Source: Ktedonobacteraceae bacterium (lineage in GTDB: Bacteria; Chloroflexota; Ktedonobacteria; Ktedonobacterales; Ktedonobacteraceae). Taken from it: 64,000 nucleotides of DNA. The notes below the pieces were generated by a model that worked only from the letters and a program-made list of their open reading frames with translations, had not been told where the DNA came from and did not search any database. Positions 26,332-35,369 of the stretch are shown in pieces; position 1 is the stretch's first letter, and the number at the start of each line of letters is the position of its first letter. The DNA is taken from assembly GCA_035653615.1 (NCBI GenBank), contig DASRBN010000008.1:47521-111520 (forward strand). Reading direction: 5' to 3'. Both the position numbers and the translations under genes were made by a program.

Positions 26332-26357
26332 AAAGTGGCAGAGCAAAAGAAGGAAAC

Positions 26358-27044
26358 ATGACACGTATCGTCAAAGACCCGGAAGTGAGACGCAACGAAA
26401 TCCTTGATACGGCTGAGCGGCTGATGGCAAGCAAGGGCTATGAGCAGGTCTCAATCCAGGATATCATCGACGAACTGCAGATTGCCAAGGGAACGGTATA
26501 TCACTACTTTGACTCCAAGGTGGCACTCTTAATGGCCCTGGTTGAACGTATCGGGGAGAAAGCGAAACAACTGGTGCTTCCCATCGTCTCTGATCGCGAA
26601 CTCTCGGCCCAGGATAAACTTGTACGCTTCTTTGATGTACTCGACCGCTATAAAAGAGCGAACAAGGACCTGATATTCTCGTTTATGCGCGTCTGGTATA
26701 CGGACGAGAACGCCCTCTTTCGCAATCGGCTCTATAGCACCAGAATCAAATGGCTTGCTCCCTTGCTCACACAAATCATTCAAGAGGGAGTTGAAGAGGG
26801 CGTTTTCAACACTCCGTATCCTGACCAGGCGGCCAGAATGATCATCGCCTTGCTTGAAGATCTCGGATACGCCATCGCTGAGATTCTACTTGTGGAGGAA
26901 AACGAACGTTTCGATTTTTCTCAGATGGTTCGTCTTGGCGAGGCGACGGCTGATGCGATGGAGCGCCTGCTGGGAATGAAGTCCGGCCACCTGCTACATG
27001 CCTGGCGGGAAGACTTTTTGCGCTGGCGGGAACTCCTGGAATGA
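26358..27044 (+). CDS. TetR/AcrR-family transcriptional repressor
   Basis: The protein has 228 residues. The N-terminal helix-turn-helix is DTAERLMASKGYEQVSIQD, then IAKGTVYHYFDSK. The rest is the helical ligand-binding and dimer domain. Its own promoter is overlapped by a perfect dyad, so it very probably represses itself, and it is the natural controller of the ABC exporter genes downstream. The ATG has a good GAAGGA site. The ligand is unknown; compounds exported by the transporter are the first candidates. Confidence 0.9.
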   Translation: MTRIVKDPEVRRNEILDTAERLMASKGYEQVSIQDIIDELQIAKGTVYHYFDSKVALLMALVERIGEKAKQLVLPIVSDRELSAQDKLVRFFDVLDRYKRANKDLIFSFMRVWYTDENALFRNRLYSTRIKWLAPLLTQIIQEGVEEGVFNTPYPDQAARMIIALLEDLGYAIAEILLVEENERFDFSQMVRLGEATADAMERLLGMKSGHLLHAWREDFLRWRELLE

Positions 27045-27254
27045 CCCGGCAGCGGAAAGGCGAGCAAATGGTTTTGCACCAGTCTCATACCGCAAAAAAT
27101 AAATAGAGAATCACCCCTGTGTAGGGACAGTGCCTTGTACCTGTCCTTGTGGCGCCGGACAGGCAGAAGAACAGTCTCTACACGGATCGAAGAAATTCTT
27201 TTTTAATGAACAAGCTTTGTAACCTCACAACAAAAAAAGAAAGAGGGCAGAGAC
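27045..27254. other. 210-bp spacer with GTAGGGACAGTGCC repeat
   Basis: This lies between the repressor and the exporter genes. A degenerate inverted repeat at 27119-27183 has arms GTGTAGGGACAG and CTGTTC-like TCTCTACAC and contains the GTAGGGACAGTGCCTTG element also present at 13168-13184 and 60129-60145 (opposite strand). No promoter is clear, so the exporter genes may rely on read-through from the regulator promoter. Confidence 0.45.
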
Positions 27255-28181
27255 ATGACAGCGATTATCGAAGTAGAGGGACTGACCAAGCACTACGGCA
27301 GCAAGCGCGGCATTATCGATGTTTCATTCCAGGTGGAAGCTGGCGAAGTGTTTGGCTTTCTTGGCCCCAACGGCGCGGGCAAAACAACCACCATTCGCGT
27401 GCTGATGGCGCTGCTACGCGCCGATTCTGGCACAGCGCGTATCGCAGGCATGGATGTCTGGGAACGCTCGGTCGAGATCAAGCGGCTGGTCGGCTACGCG
27501 CCCGGCGAACCTTCGCTCGATCCCAACCTGACTGGCGGGCAGATTCTGGAGTACTTCGGGCACCTGCGCGGAGGAGTCGATCAAGCCTACCTCAAGCAGC
27601 TGATCCAGCGCCTGGACCTGGACCCGAGCCGCAAGTTCCGCCACTATTCCAGTGGCAATAAGCGCAAGGTGGCATTGATCCAGGCCTTTATGCACCGTCC
27701 CCAACTGTTGATCCTGGATGAGCCGACCAACGGCCTGGACCCGCTCAACCAGCAAGAGTTCGACCGCATGGTGAAAGAAGTACGCGACGACGGGCGCACC
27801 GTCTTCCTGTCCTCGCACATCTTGAGCGAGGTCGAACAGACCTGCACCCGCGTGGGCATCATTCGTGAAGGACGGCTGGTGCGTACCGGTGGCGTGGCCG
27901 AACTCAAGGACATCAAGCGCTACGAGATCAGGATCACATTCGCCAATGCGGTTCCTGCCGAGGCGTTCGAGACGCTGGATGGTGTGATGCAGGTGGAGCA
28001 GCTTCCTGGTGGGCATACGCTGCGCCTGGTGATGCAAGGCGGAGCTGACGCGGTCATCAAGGCAGCAGCGCAATACCCCGTCCTTACCCTGAGCAGCCAC
28101 GAGCCGAGCCTGGAAGATATCTTCCTGCGCTATTATGAGGGTGACGGCGTGGCCGTGAAGGAGGCCGACCATGTGGTTTAA
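27255..28181 (+). CDS. ABC exporter ATP-binding protein
   Basis: The protein has 308 residues. Walker A is GPNGAGKTT (37-45). The signature is HYSSGNKRK, a variant of LSGGQ. Walker B with the D-loop is LLILDEPTNGLDP. The C-terminal third (about 215-308) is the extra domain found in multidrug/antibiotic exporter ATPases. It drives the permease encoded by the next gene, which overlaps it by 11 bp. Together they resemble the tetronasin/daunorubicin-type antibiotic exporters with a large fused permease. Confidence 0.92.
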   Translation: MTAIIEVEGLTKHYGSKRGIIDVSFQVEAGEVFGFLGPNGAGKTTTIRVLMALLRADSGTARIAGMDVWERSVEIKRLVGYAPGEPSLDPNLTGGQILEYFGHLRGGVDQAYLKQLIQRLDLDPSRKFRHYSSGNKRKVALIQAFMHRPQLLILDEPTNGLDPLNQQEFDRMVKEVRDDGRTVFLSSHILSEVEQTCTRVGIIREGRLVRTGGVAELKDIKRYEIRITFANAVPAEAFETLDGVMQVEQLPGGHTLRLVMQGGADAVIKAAAQYPVLTLSSHEPSLEDIFLRYYEGDGVAVKEADHVV

Positions 28182-29820
28182 GAGCATTTTTCTCAAAACC
28201 CTGCGCGATTTCCGCATCGCCATCCTGGGTTGGGGCCTGGGCATGGGTCTGCTGGTCTATGCCGTCATGTCCACCGTCCCTTCGCTGGTAGCGACGCCCC
28301 AGGCGCGTGCCTCGCTCGTCAGCCTGGCCGGTTCGTTCAGCTGGCTGGCCGAGCCGGTCGCTATCGCCACTCCCGGCGGCTATGTCACCTGGAAATATGG
28401 CTTCACCATCTTGATCATTGCCATCTGGCCGTTGCTGGCGTGCAGCCGCATCCTGCGGGGCGAGGAGGAACGTGGCTCCCTGGATGCCCTGCTCTCGCTG
28501 CCGCGCGGGCGGGTGCGGGTCGCGCTAGAAAAGCTGGCAGCAGTCTGGGCTGCTCTGCTAGGTATCGGCCTGTTGATCGCATTACTCACATTCGCCAGCG
28601 GCCAGCGCGTTGGCGCGAACTTTGGCTTTGGTGGGGCGCTGATCTTTGGCCTGAATGTGGCACTGATCTGCGGCGTCTTCGGATCGATTGCCCTGTTGCT
28701 CTCCCAGTTCACTGTGGAGCGTGGCACAGCAGCGGGCTGGACAGGCGGGTTGCTGGTGATCTTTATCGTACTGGATATGGTGCATCGCGTCTATCCCGGT
28801 ACTGACTGGTTGTCGCATCTCTCGCCAGTCTATTACTACAATTTAAGCAAGCCCCTGGTGCCAAGTTACGGCACCAATGCCGGCGCTTTGCTGGTTATGG
28901 TGGGCCTGAGTATCGTATTGAGCGGAGCAGCTATCTGGCTCTTCGCGAGACGCGACATAGGTGGAACGGTAGCCGTACCCGGCTTCCAGCGACGGCCGCA
29001 GCGTCCTGTGCAGCTAGAACGCGCGCTGCCGGTCAATGCCTGGTCACTGCGCTCGGTCTATACGCGCAGCTTAGGGATGATAGCCGTATCGACGTTCTGG
29101 TGGACGGTAGGAATCGCGGGTTTTGCCGCGTGGATGGTGATTGTCGATAAGCAGGTAGAGACAAATCTGGCCTCACTTGTACAGGGTTCATCGCTTCTGA
29201 AGGAAATCGTCACAAAGGTTGGAGGTAGCAGCCAGGCAACCAATGCCACCCTGCTGAGTTTTCTTTTCGTCTTCCTGCCATTGCTGCTGATGGCCTTCGC
29301 GGTCACACAGGCGAGCCGCTGGGCGGCTGACGAAGAGGATGGACGGCTGGAACTGGTGCTATCAACACCACAACCACGCTTGCAGGTACTATTGGGACGC
29401 TTTGCAGCGCTGACCACCGCGACGATCATCATCGGCGCGATAACCCTGGCCGCCTCGGCACTGGCTGCAGTAGCCAGCGGCTTGCAGCTCGATGGAGGCA
29501 ATCTTGCCGCGGCTACGCTCAGCATTATTCCGATGGGCCTGCTGGTCGCCGCTATCGGCTACCTGTTCTCGGGCTGGCTGCGAGCGGCCGTGGATACCGG
29601 CATCTTGAGCTTCTTGCTGGTGATCTGGTTCTTCATCAGCTTTGTCGGCCCGGATTTGAACTGGCCCGATGCAGTGCTGCACCTGTCCGCCCTCTACTAT
29701 TATGGTACGCCGCTGCTGCATGGCTTACCTCTAGGAGATATGCTGGGGGTGCTGGCAGTTGCTATCGTGGCGCTGGCACTGGCGACGGTGCGCTTTGTAC
29801 AGAAAGATATTGGGCGCTGA
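28171..29820 (+). CDS. ABC exporter permease (duplicated, polyketide-antibiotic type)
   Basis: This permease of 549 residues has two homologous halves, each with about six membrane helices. The halves carry the matching motifs SRILRGEEERGSLDALLSLP and ASRWAADEEDGRLELVLSTP. Such fused permeases occur in polyketide/tetronasin antibiotic exporters. The start is supported by GGAGG seven bases upstream and by coupling to the ATPase gene. The substrate is unknown. The gene is followed by an 84-nt perfect hairpin. Confidence 0.9.
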   Translation: MWFKSIFLKTLRDFRIAILGWGLGMGLLVYAVMSTVPSLVATPQARASLVSLAGSFSWLAEPVAIATPGGYVTWKYGFTILIIAIWPLLACSRILRGEEERGSLDALLSLPRGRVRVALEKLAAVWAALLGIGLLIALLTFASGQRVGANFGFGGALIFGLNVALICGVFGSIALLLSQFTVERGTAAGWTGGLLVIFIVLDMVHRVYPGTDWLSHLSPVYYYNLSKPLVPSYGTNAGALLVMVGLSIVLSGAAIWLFARRDIGGTVAVPGFQRRPQRPVQLERALPVNAWSLRSVYTRSLGMIAVSTFWWTVGIAGFAAWMVIVDKQVETNLASLVQGSSLLKEIVTKVGGSSQATNATLLSFLFVFLPLLLMAFAVTQASRWAADEEDGRLELVLSTPQPRLQVLLGRFAALTTATIIIGAITLAASALAAVASGLQLDGGNLAAATLSIIPMGLLVAAIGYLFSGWLRAAVDTGILSFLLVIWFFISFVGPDLNWPDAVLHLSALYYYGTPLLHGLPLGDMLGVLAVAIVALALATVRFVQKDIGR

Positions 29821-29861
29821 GGGGGCACTACTCCAGCTCAGGAGGTTTTTAGCAGCGCCCT

Positions 29862-29945
29862 CGGGGGCGTGTCATGCTGAGTGAAGCGAAGAAGCCACGT
29901 GCCGGCACGTGGCTTCTTCGCTTCACTCAGCATGACACGCCCCCG
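29862..29945. terminator. 84-nt perfect palindrome
   Basis: The sequence is perfectly symmetric around 29903.5 (42-bp arms). The left arm contains a TCATGCTGAGTGAAGCGAAG motif and the right arm its inverse. It lies 41 bp past the permease stop and would fold into a very stable RNA hairpin. Confidence 0.65.
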
Positions 29946-30297
29946 GTCTCAGCACTACTCCGGCAAACCACCACATATTCCACCAGTAACTGAGCCATTC
30001 TCTATGAGCAGTGTGATTGCCTTATGAGTGGAATAAAAATTTTCCTCTTTCCTCTACTTCACCCTGTAAGAAAATATTGAGAGTTTACCTCAAATTTATG
30101 AGCGTTTATTGATATTCTCTTATTAAGATTCCCCTGGGTAACAAAGAACCCGTTCTCTATTCTGGGACCCATTCCTCACTCGCAATACCGGGGAGGGCAC
30201 GAATGAAAGCAACTGTAACTGAACATCGCTCCTGATTGGTCAACTGTTTTCAAAGTTAGGCCGGTTCTACGTCACATGTAGAAAGGATGTATGCCCT
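29946..30297 (+). other. Long A+T-richer leader upstream of the ECF sigma gene
   Basis: About 350 bp without a supported gene. A short frame starting MKATVTEHRS at 30203 is too small to call. GGGACCCATTCC and GGGGAGGG segments around 30168-30200 could form RNA structure. I see no recognised riboswitch motif. Confidence 0.4.
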
Positions 30298-30846
30298 ATG
30301 TTAGCATCTCAGGATGATACTACCCACCTTGTACAGCTTGCGCAGGCGGGAGATATCGAATCGTTCGCGCTCCTGGTTCAGTATTATCAAAGTGACGTGT
30401 ATGGATACTTAACAGCCTTGCTGGGAGACCGGGAAGAAGCTTCCGATTTCACACAGCAGACATTTATCAAGGCATGGCTCAGCTTAGATAGTCTCAAAAG
30501 TGCATGTTGCTTCAAAGCCTGGCTCTATACCATCGGAAGGCATCTCACTTACGACCATTGGAGAAGTAGGAGAATGGTTTCCCAATCGTGGGAAAGCCTG
30601 GACGGAGACACTATTGTTGAAAACGTAGCCGGGCTTGAGGACATGGTAGCAGAGGCAGAACTGATTAATCTGACCTTAGATGAACTCTCACCTAAATTAC
30701 GGCAATGCTTGCTGCTAGGGGTTGTGGATGGCTTTCCGCACCATGAGATAGCCAGGATCGTGGGCATAGGTGAAACGAGCGTGAGTACCTATATAAGCAG
30801 CGCTCGCAGGCGGTTTCGTGACATCTATCAATATTTGCAGAATTAG
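30298..30846 (+). CDS. ECF-family RNA polymerase sigma factor
   Basis: The protein has 182 residues and the minimal sigma2-sigma4 layout. Region 2 holds YYQSDVYGYLTALLGDREEAS, then FTQQTFIKAW. Region 4 holds LSPKLRQCLLLGVVDGFPHHE and the helix-turn-helix GIGETSVSTYISSARRR. No anti-sigma gene follows, so its activity must be controlled otherwise. The adjacent histidine-kinase gene has its own promoter, and an interaction between the two is possible but untested. An ATG right at the end of a long leader is the start. Confidence 0.9.
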   Translation: MLASQDDTTHLVQLAQAGDIESFALLVQYYQSDVYGYLTALLGDREEASDFTQQTFIKAWLSLDSLKSACCFKAWLYTIGRHLTYDHWRSRRMVSQSWESLDGDTIVENVAGLEDMVAEAELINLTLDELSPKLRQCLLLGVVDGFPHHEIARIVGIGETSVSTYISSARRRFRDIYQYLQN

Positions 30847-30878
30847 CAAGAAATAGAAGATCAGTACAAGCTCTTCTA

Positions 30879-30906
30879 TTGACAGTGGAGCCGCTTATAG
30901 TATATT
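30879..30906 (+). promoter_or_regulatory. Promoter of the KdpD-like kinase
   Basis: TTGACA at 30879-30884, a 16-bp spacer and TATATT at 30901-30906. This is about 50 bp before the preferred start codon at 30955. Confidence 0.65.
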
Positions 30907-30954
30907 ATTGTTGCGAGTTTTTCTGTAGCAATGGAGAGCACGGGAGAAACGGCT

Positions 30955-32859
30955 ATGGAGCAAACCCAACAACAGTCAGGGCCACAAGCTAATTTCAATC
31001 CCCGCCGGGAAGCAGGGAAAACAGCCAGTTCCTGCCACTTCGCTGTGGGGAGTATAGTAGCCAAACCCGAACAGGCCAGGGGCAAATGCAGTAAGCAAGA
31101 TTCTCGCTGGAAACGAGCGCTTATCGATGTTGGACTTGCAATCATGGCGGTCATCCTGGTAACGCTTATCATCTACGCACTGCGTCTTCATACTTATATC
31201 TCCACGGTACTTTTTGTGTATTTGTTTATTGTGCTCTGGTTGGTACATCAACGTGGCTTCTGGATCGCCGTTTTTGCGGCATTCGCTGCCTGCCTTGCAT
31301 TTGACTTCTTCCTGATCCAGCCCATTTTTTCTTTTACCATCGACCACTTTGATGACGGATTGGCCCTCTTCATTTTCCTCTTATTCGCTATTATACTGGG
31401 ATTTTTGTATTCCAAGATGCAGGAGATAAGACGGCAGGAACATGAAGAGAGCATTCTCTATAAAGAGCGTTTGCGCCAACAGACGGAAGAAGTTACTCGC
31501 CACGATTATGAAGCAGGCATCTTTTACAACGTTGTGCAGGCTACAAGAGATGAAAAGGACTTAAAGTATCAACTTGGCCTTATTTCACAGGCCATTGAGG
31601 AGGCATTCTCTTTCTGTGGCGTGAGGAGCTGCGTCATTCTTGTGCCAGATCATAATGGAAGGCTCGCAATGCAGCGATTACCGTCGCAGGCGAATAATTT
31701 AACGGCTCTCACAACAGATGAGGAAGGGAGTGTTGTATGGGTTATGCAACAGGGGAAATCGGTGAAGTTGCCGAATATTCCCCTCATTTCTCGCGCCAAG
31801 GGAAGTTACTTGCGTAGAGTTGTCGCAAGCAGCACGACAAATTCGCAGATAGCTCAGGGCTATAGCTGCCTGGTTCCACTTCTGTCGGGGAAAAAGGTAC
31901 TTGGGGTACTGCGACTACTTGTAGAGGACAATGCTCATCCCCGGCTTCTGACAATTAAGCGCGCCCTGGAAACAGAACAGAGCGCGTCGGATATACACGC
32001 GGAACTCTTCGCGAAACTAAAAGACTATGCCGTGTCATTAATTAAAGAAGCGTTGATTGAACGAGCATTGATGCAAGAGGAAAGCCTTCGCCAGGAGCTA
32101 TCTAAACGCACTGAAGAACTTCAGGCAGCCATTATCTCCTCAGTTTCGCACGATTTGCGCACTCCCCTGGTAGCGATTAAGGCAGCCGCGAGCAACTTAC
32201 TTGAGGAGGAAATGCCGGATAACGAGAATGCGGATCATCGCCGCGCTGTCGAAACCATTATTGACGAGGCCGATTGGTTAGGTCGTATCGTCACGAGAAT
32301 GATTGACCTGTCACGCATCGAACAGGGTGCGCTGAAACTGAAAAAAGAACTCTACCCTATCTATGAGGTTATTCTCACTACATTAGAGTCAAGACACATG
32401 CGCCCGTTGCTGCAGGACCGCGCTATAAAGTTAAGCCTGCCAGAAGAGCTACCTGCCGTAGAGGTCGATCCGATACTCATAGGTCAGGTATTTGCGAATC
32501 TTATCGAAAACGCTATCCGTTATACGCCCGCCGAATCGCCAATTGAAATCACCGCAGAGATCAGGCGCGGGCATATGCTGATCAGTGTGGCAGATCGTGG
32601 TCCAGGCATCCCACCAACCGATAAAGAACTTATTTTTGATAAATTTTATCGTGTTGGACAGAAAATAGATGAGAGCGAAGGAAGGGCACCCACGACGCAA
32701 GGGACAGGCCTGGGTCTGGCGGTTTGCAAGGGATTTGTCGCAGCGCATGGCGGCCAGATCTGGGTACAAAATCGCGATGATGGAGGCGCTGTTTTTCAGT
32801 TCACTCTGCCACTGAAACAGGTAGGAGCGAGGGCATATGAAAAAAATACTGGTCGTTGA
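30955..32859 (+). CDS. KdpD-like sensor histidine kinase (DUF4118, GAF, HisKA)
   Basis: This is a membrane sensor kinase of about 634 residues. Residues 55-155 hold four transmembrane segments of the DUF4118 type, as in the C-terminal half of KdpD. A linker and GAF-like sensor follow at about 190-340. The HisKA phospho-acceptor is His399 in SSVSHDLRTPLVAI. The ATPase domain shows the N-box (FANLIENAIRYTP), G1 (DRGPGIP) and G2 (GTGLGLAVCKGF). It lacks the N-terminal KdpD cytoplasmic domain that binds universal-stress-type proteins. The start at 30955 has GGAG upstream; 30931 has none. Its reading frame overlaps the response regulator by 23 bp. Confidence 0.88.
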   Translation: MEQTQQQSGPQANFNPRREAGKTASSCHFAVGSIVAKPEQARGKCSKQDSRWKRALIDVGLAIMAVILVTLIIYALRLHTYISTVLFVYLFIVLWLVHQRGFWIAVFAAFAACLAFDFFLIQPIFSFTIDHFDDGLALFIFLLFAIILGFLYSKMQEIRRQEHEESILYKERLRQQTEEVTRHDYEAGIFYNVVQATRDEKDLKYQLGLISQAIEEAFSFCGVRSCVILVPDHNGRLAMQRLPSQANNLTALTTDEEGSVVWVMQQGKSVKLPNIPLISRAKGSYLRRVVASSTTNSQIAQGYSCLVPLLSGKKVLGVLRLLVEDNAHPRLLTIKRALETEQSASDIHAELFAKLKDYAVSLIKEALIERALMQEESLRQELSKRTEELQAAIISSVSHDLRTPLVAIKAAASNLLEEEMPDNENADHRRAVETIIDEADWLGRIVTRMIDLSRIEQGALKLKKELYPIYEVILTTLESRHMRPLLQDRAIKLSLPEELPAVEVDPILIGQVFANLIENAIRYTPAESPIEITAEIRRGHMLISVADRGPGIPPTDKELIFDKFYRVGQKIDESEGRAPTTQGTGLGLAVCKGFVAAHGGQIWVQNRDDGGAVFQFTLPLKQVGARAYEKNTGR

Positions 32860-33526
32860 CGATAAAAATCCGACACTCCTACAACTGAAACGCGGCCTGG
32901 AACGCGGTGGCTACGAAGTCTATACGGCCAGTCGAGGGACACAGGCATTAGAAATTCTCGATCAGCAACTCGTTGATCTGATATTACTCGATCTACGATT
33001 GCCTGATATAGGAGGGCTGGAGATTTGTAAAGCGATACGAGACGAATACCCCTCCTTGCCCATCATTATTATCTCAGTGGTGCATGATGTTGAAAGTATT
33101 GTACAGGCGCTTAATCTGGGCGCCGATGATTATATACCTAAACCATTTGATATGGTTGAAGTGCTGGCACGCATCAAGGTGCAATTACGCCACAGCAATC
33201 GCTTACAAACAAGAACAGGGCGCGAGAACTTTATCATAGGCCCCCTGAGCATTGACTTTGAACGAAGATGTGTGAAGGTCAATGGGCAGGAAATTGATCT
33301 GACCTATACAGAATACGAATTACTTTCAGTATTGGCAAGAAATAGTGGAAGAATTGTAACCTATGATATCCTGCTTTCCGAGGTCTGGGGGTACGATGAG
33401 GTATCTGAACTCCAGAGTGTCCATACCTACATCAATCGCTTACGCAAAAAGGTCGAGAATCCCGCTAATCGCCGCTTCATCCGCAATGAACCAAAGATTG
33501 GTTATCGTTTTTTGGCCGATGATTAA
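32837..33526 (+). CDS. OmpR/KdpE-like response regulator
   Basis: The protein has 229 residues. The receiver domain has Asp8-Asp9, phospho-acceptor Asp52 (LILLDLRLPD) and a conserved lysine in YIPKPF. The C-terminal winged helix carries DLTYTEYELLSVLARNSGRIV and RRFIRNEPKIGYRF. The start has AGGAGCGAGGG upstream and lies inside the kinase gene, so the two are translationally coupled. No kdpFABC potassium pump is in the window. The target genes are therefore unknown. Confidence 0.92.
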   Translation: MKKILVVDDKNPTLLQLKRGLERGGYEVYTASRGTQALEILDQQLVDLILLDLRLPDIGGLEICKAIRDEYPSLPIIIISVVHDVESIVQALNLGADDYIPKPFDMVEVLARIKVQLRHSNRLQTRTGRENFIIGPLSIDFERRCVKVNGQEIDLTYTEYELLSVLARNSGRIVTYDILLSEVWGYDEVSELQSVHTYINRLRKKVENPANRRFIRNEPKIGYRFLADD

Positions 33527-33653
33527 GCTGATTTCCACCGCAAGAGGTTGCCCTGGCTATTCTCCTCAGAGCGTCCTATAATTACGTACAGAAGAGAAAA
33601 ATAACCATACCCGGCGCTTTCAACGCCAGCTATAGATAGAAACTCAAAAACCT

Positions 33654-34604
33654 ATGCGAACACCGCTCGATTCAATGCGCATTATCCACATTGCCAGCGG
33701 AGCACCGCTGCCAGGCGAATTACCGATCAGCGACACGACACCAGATCCCGGTTTGATGGGGCCAGACTCGATATCCTGGCGCTTACATGAAGAACAATGG
33801 TTGATTACCGCGGGCGCTCGTGCATTTCTTATGCAGGCGGCCCATCCCAAGGTTGCCCAGGGCGCGCTCGACCACAGCGCGTTTGCGGAAGACCCGTTTG
33901 GGCGCGTTTTTCGTACCATTCAGGGAATGGCTGTCTTGATCTTCGGCACCACGAAAGAGGTCAACGCCATGGCCCGTTCCATCAACCGCCTGCACCATAC
34001 TGTCACGGGTACGCTGCCCGAAAGCATCGGTCGTTATCCCGCCGGTGAGCCATATAGCGCCATGGAACCTCTAGCCCTGTTGTGGGTGCATATCGTGTTT
34101 GTCGATAGCATGCTCACCGCCTATAAAACATTTGTCGGTCCGCTCTCGCAAGAGGTATGCGAACAGTACTGGCAGGAATCATGCCGCTACGCGCGACTGC
34201 TGGGGTTGACCAATGAGACACTTCCGGCCACTTATGCCGAAGTGCAGCGCTACATGGGTGAAGTACTCGCCTCCGGTGAGATTGCCATCGGGCCGGCTGC
34301 GCATTTCATCGCCCAGAAGGTCCTCTACCCACCAATGCCTCTGGCACGCAAGCCACTATGGGCTATTGTACGCCTCATCACCGTTGGACAGCTTCCAGCA
34401 GACATACGACATGCCTACGGCTTCCGCTGGACGATCAGGCATAAGATAGGATTTCTGATGGCACGTGGTGCGGGTCATCTCCTGCGCCGTCTCTTCCCCG
34501 ACGCGCTCGGCCAATCACCGCTCGTGAACTTCGCCCGCAAGCGCGTGCGGGGAGAATTGTTACAATCGCCGGAACAGGCCAACCACGCTACTGCCGCTCA
34601 ATAA
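33654..34604 (+). CDS. MpaB/rubber-oxygenase-like protein (DUF2236)
   Basis: The protein has 316 residues and is related to the latex-clearing protein and MpaB catalytic domain. These are haem-dependent oxygenases that cleave polyprenyl chains or oxidise diverse substrates. The family features seen here are an early HEEQWLITAGARAFLMQAAHP, the motif RSINRLHHTVTG and a long helical body. The first half carries conserved histidines that may bind haem. The protein may also be a distant family member without oxygenase activity. It has no obvious operon partner. Confidence 0.75.
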   Translation: MRTPLDSMRIIHIASGAPLPGELPISDTTPDPGLMGPDSISWRLHEEQWLITAGARAFLMQAAHPKVAQGALDHSAFAEDPFGRVFRTIQGMAVLIFGTTKEVNAMARSINRLHHTVTGTLPESIGRYPAGEPYSAMEPLALLWVHIVFVDSMLTAYKTFVGPLSQEVCEQYWQESCRYARLLGLTNETLPATYAEVQRYMGEVLASGEIAIGPAAHFIAQKVLYPPMPLARKPLWAIVRLITVGQLPADIRHAYGFRWTIRHKIGFLMARGAGHLLRRLFPDALGQSPLVNFARKRVRGELLQSPEQANHATAAQ

Positions 34605-34731
34605 TGGGCCTATACAACTCTCTAATGACTACACAGCAGTAGGTTAGGTGTCAAAAAACTCAGACGTCTGGACGACCAGGGCACGGATTCTTCGCTGCGC
34701 TCAGAATGACAGGCAATTTTGCAACTTTTCA

Positions 34732-34802
34732 TTACGATATATCGTAAATGGGAATAGAAAGATATATCGCGATGTTACAGATGATGAATGCGATATATCG
34801 CA
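34732..34802. promoter_or_regulatory. Three ATATATCG dyads upstream of the GPFGP protein
   Basis: TTACGATATATCGTAA at 34732-34747 and TGCGATATATCGCA at 34789-34802 are perfect palindromes. GATATATCGCGAT at 34761 is a partial one. The centres are 25 and 31 bp apart. Sites with a central ATATAT flanked by CG are typical of PadR-like repressors; no PadR gene lies in the window. Confidence 0.6.
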
Positions 34803-34834
34803 AACGTCAAAACGTGAAAGGAGATTGAAGTACA

Positions 34835-35347
34835 ATGTTTGACGAATTCAACAGAGAATCCGAACCTGCTCCTGAGAATGCGAACTGGCAAGGCTGGACG
34901 CCTCCCTGGATGTCTGGCGAAGGACAGGACGGTCCTCGCGGCCCATTTGGCCCCGGACCACAATTTGGTGGGCCTCGCGGCCCATTTGGCCCACGCGGGT
35001 GGCATGGTCATCATCATGGCCCATTTGGACACCGCCACGGCTGGAAGCATGGTGGATGGGGCTGGCAAGGTCCTCGCGGCCCATTCGGCCCTGGTTTTGG
35101 ACCCGGACGGTTCTGGAATGTCCCGGAGGAACTCCTGGCGCTGCGCGCCGAGGCCGCGGAGGTTGCCAGGCTCTTCGCCATCGCCAGCAGGGGCGCGTTC
35201 GAGAACAAGGAGCGCCTGTCACAACTGCGCGCAATGCTTGAGCGCACGCACAAGGAACTGACCGACATGATCTATGGATCATCCCAGGGTCAGACACCCG
35301 GCCAGGGTGAGAGTGGAAGCGGGCCTGCCGATATCGGCCAGGCGTAA
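34835..35347 (+). CDS. Gly/Pro/His-rich GPFGP-repeat protein
   Basis: The protein has 170 residues. Residues 30-90 hold repeated RGPFGP units and a histidine-rich patch (WHGHHHGPFGHRHGW). Residues 92-145 form a charged helical domain (VPEELLALRAEAAEVARLF, then LSQLRAMLERTHKEL). The N-terminal part resembles the tails of some PadR-family regulators, but the winged-helix domain is missing. It may be a metal-binding partner or a regulator fragment. The helical half is the only globular-looking part. A ribosome site (AAAGGAG) and three dyads upstream support a real, regulated gene. It ends at a repeat-derived terminator at 35370. No transmembrane segment is seen. Confidence 0.6.
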   Translation: MFDEFNRESEPAPENANWQGWTPPWMSGEGQDGPRGPFGPGPQFGGPRGPFGPRGWHGHHHGPFGHRHGWKHGGWGWQGPRGPFGPGFGPGRFWNVPEELLALRAEAAEVARLFAIASRGAFENKERLSQLRAMLERTHKELTDMIYGSSQGQTPGQGESGSGPADIGQA

Positions 35348-35369
35348 GCAATCGCGATGAATGAGCGGA

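Noticed and set aside
30955..33526. Complete Kdp potassium system
   Set aside because: No kdpFABC genes are in the window and the kinase lacks the N-terminal KdpD domain.
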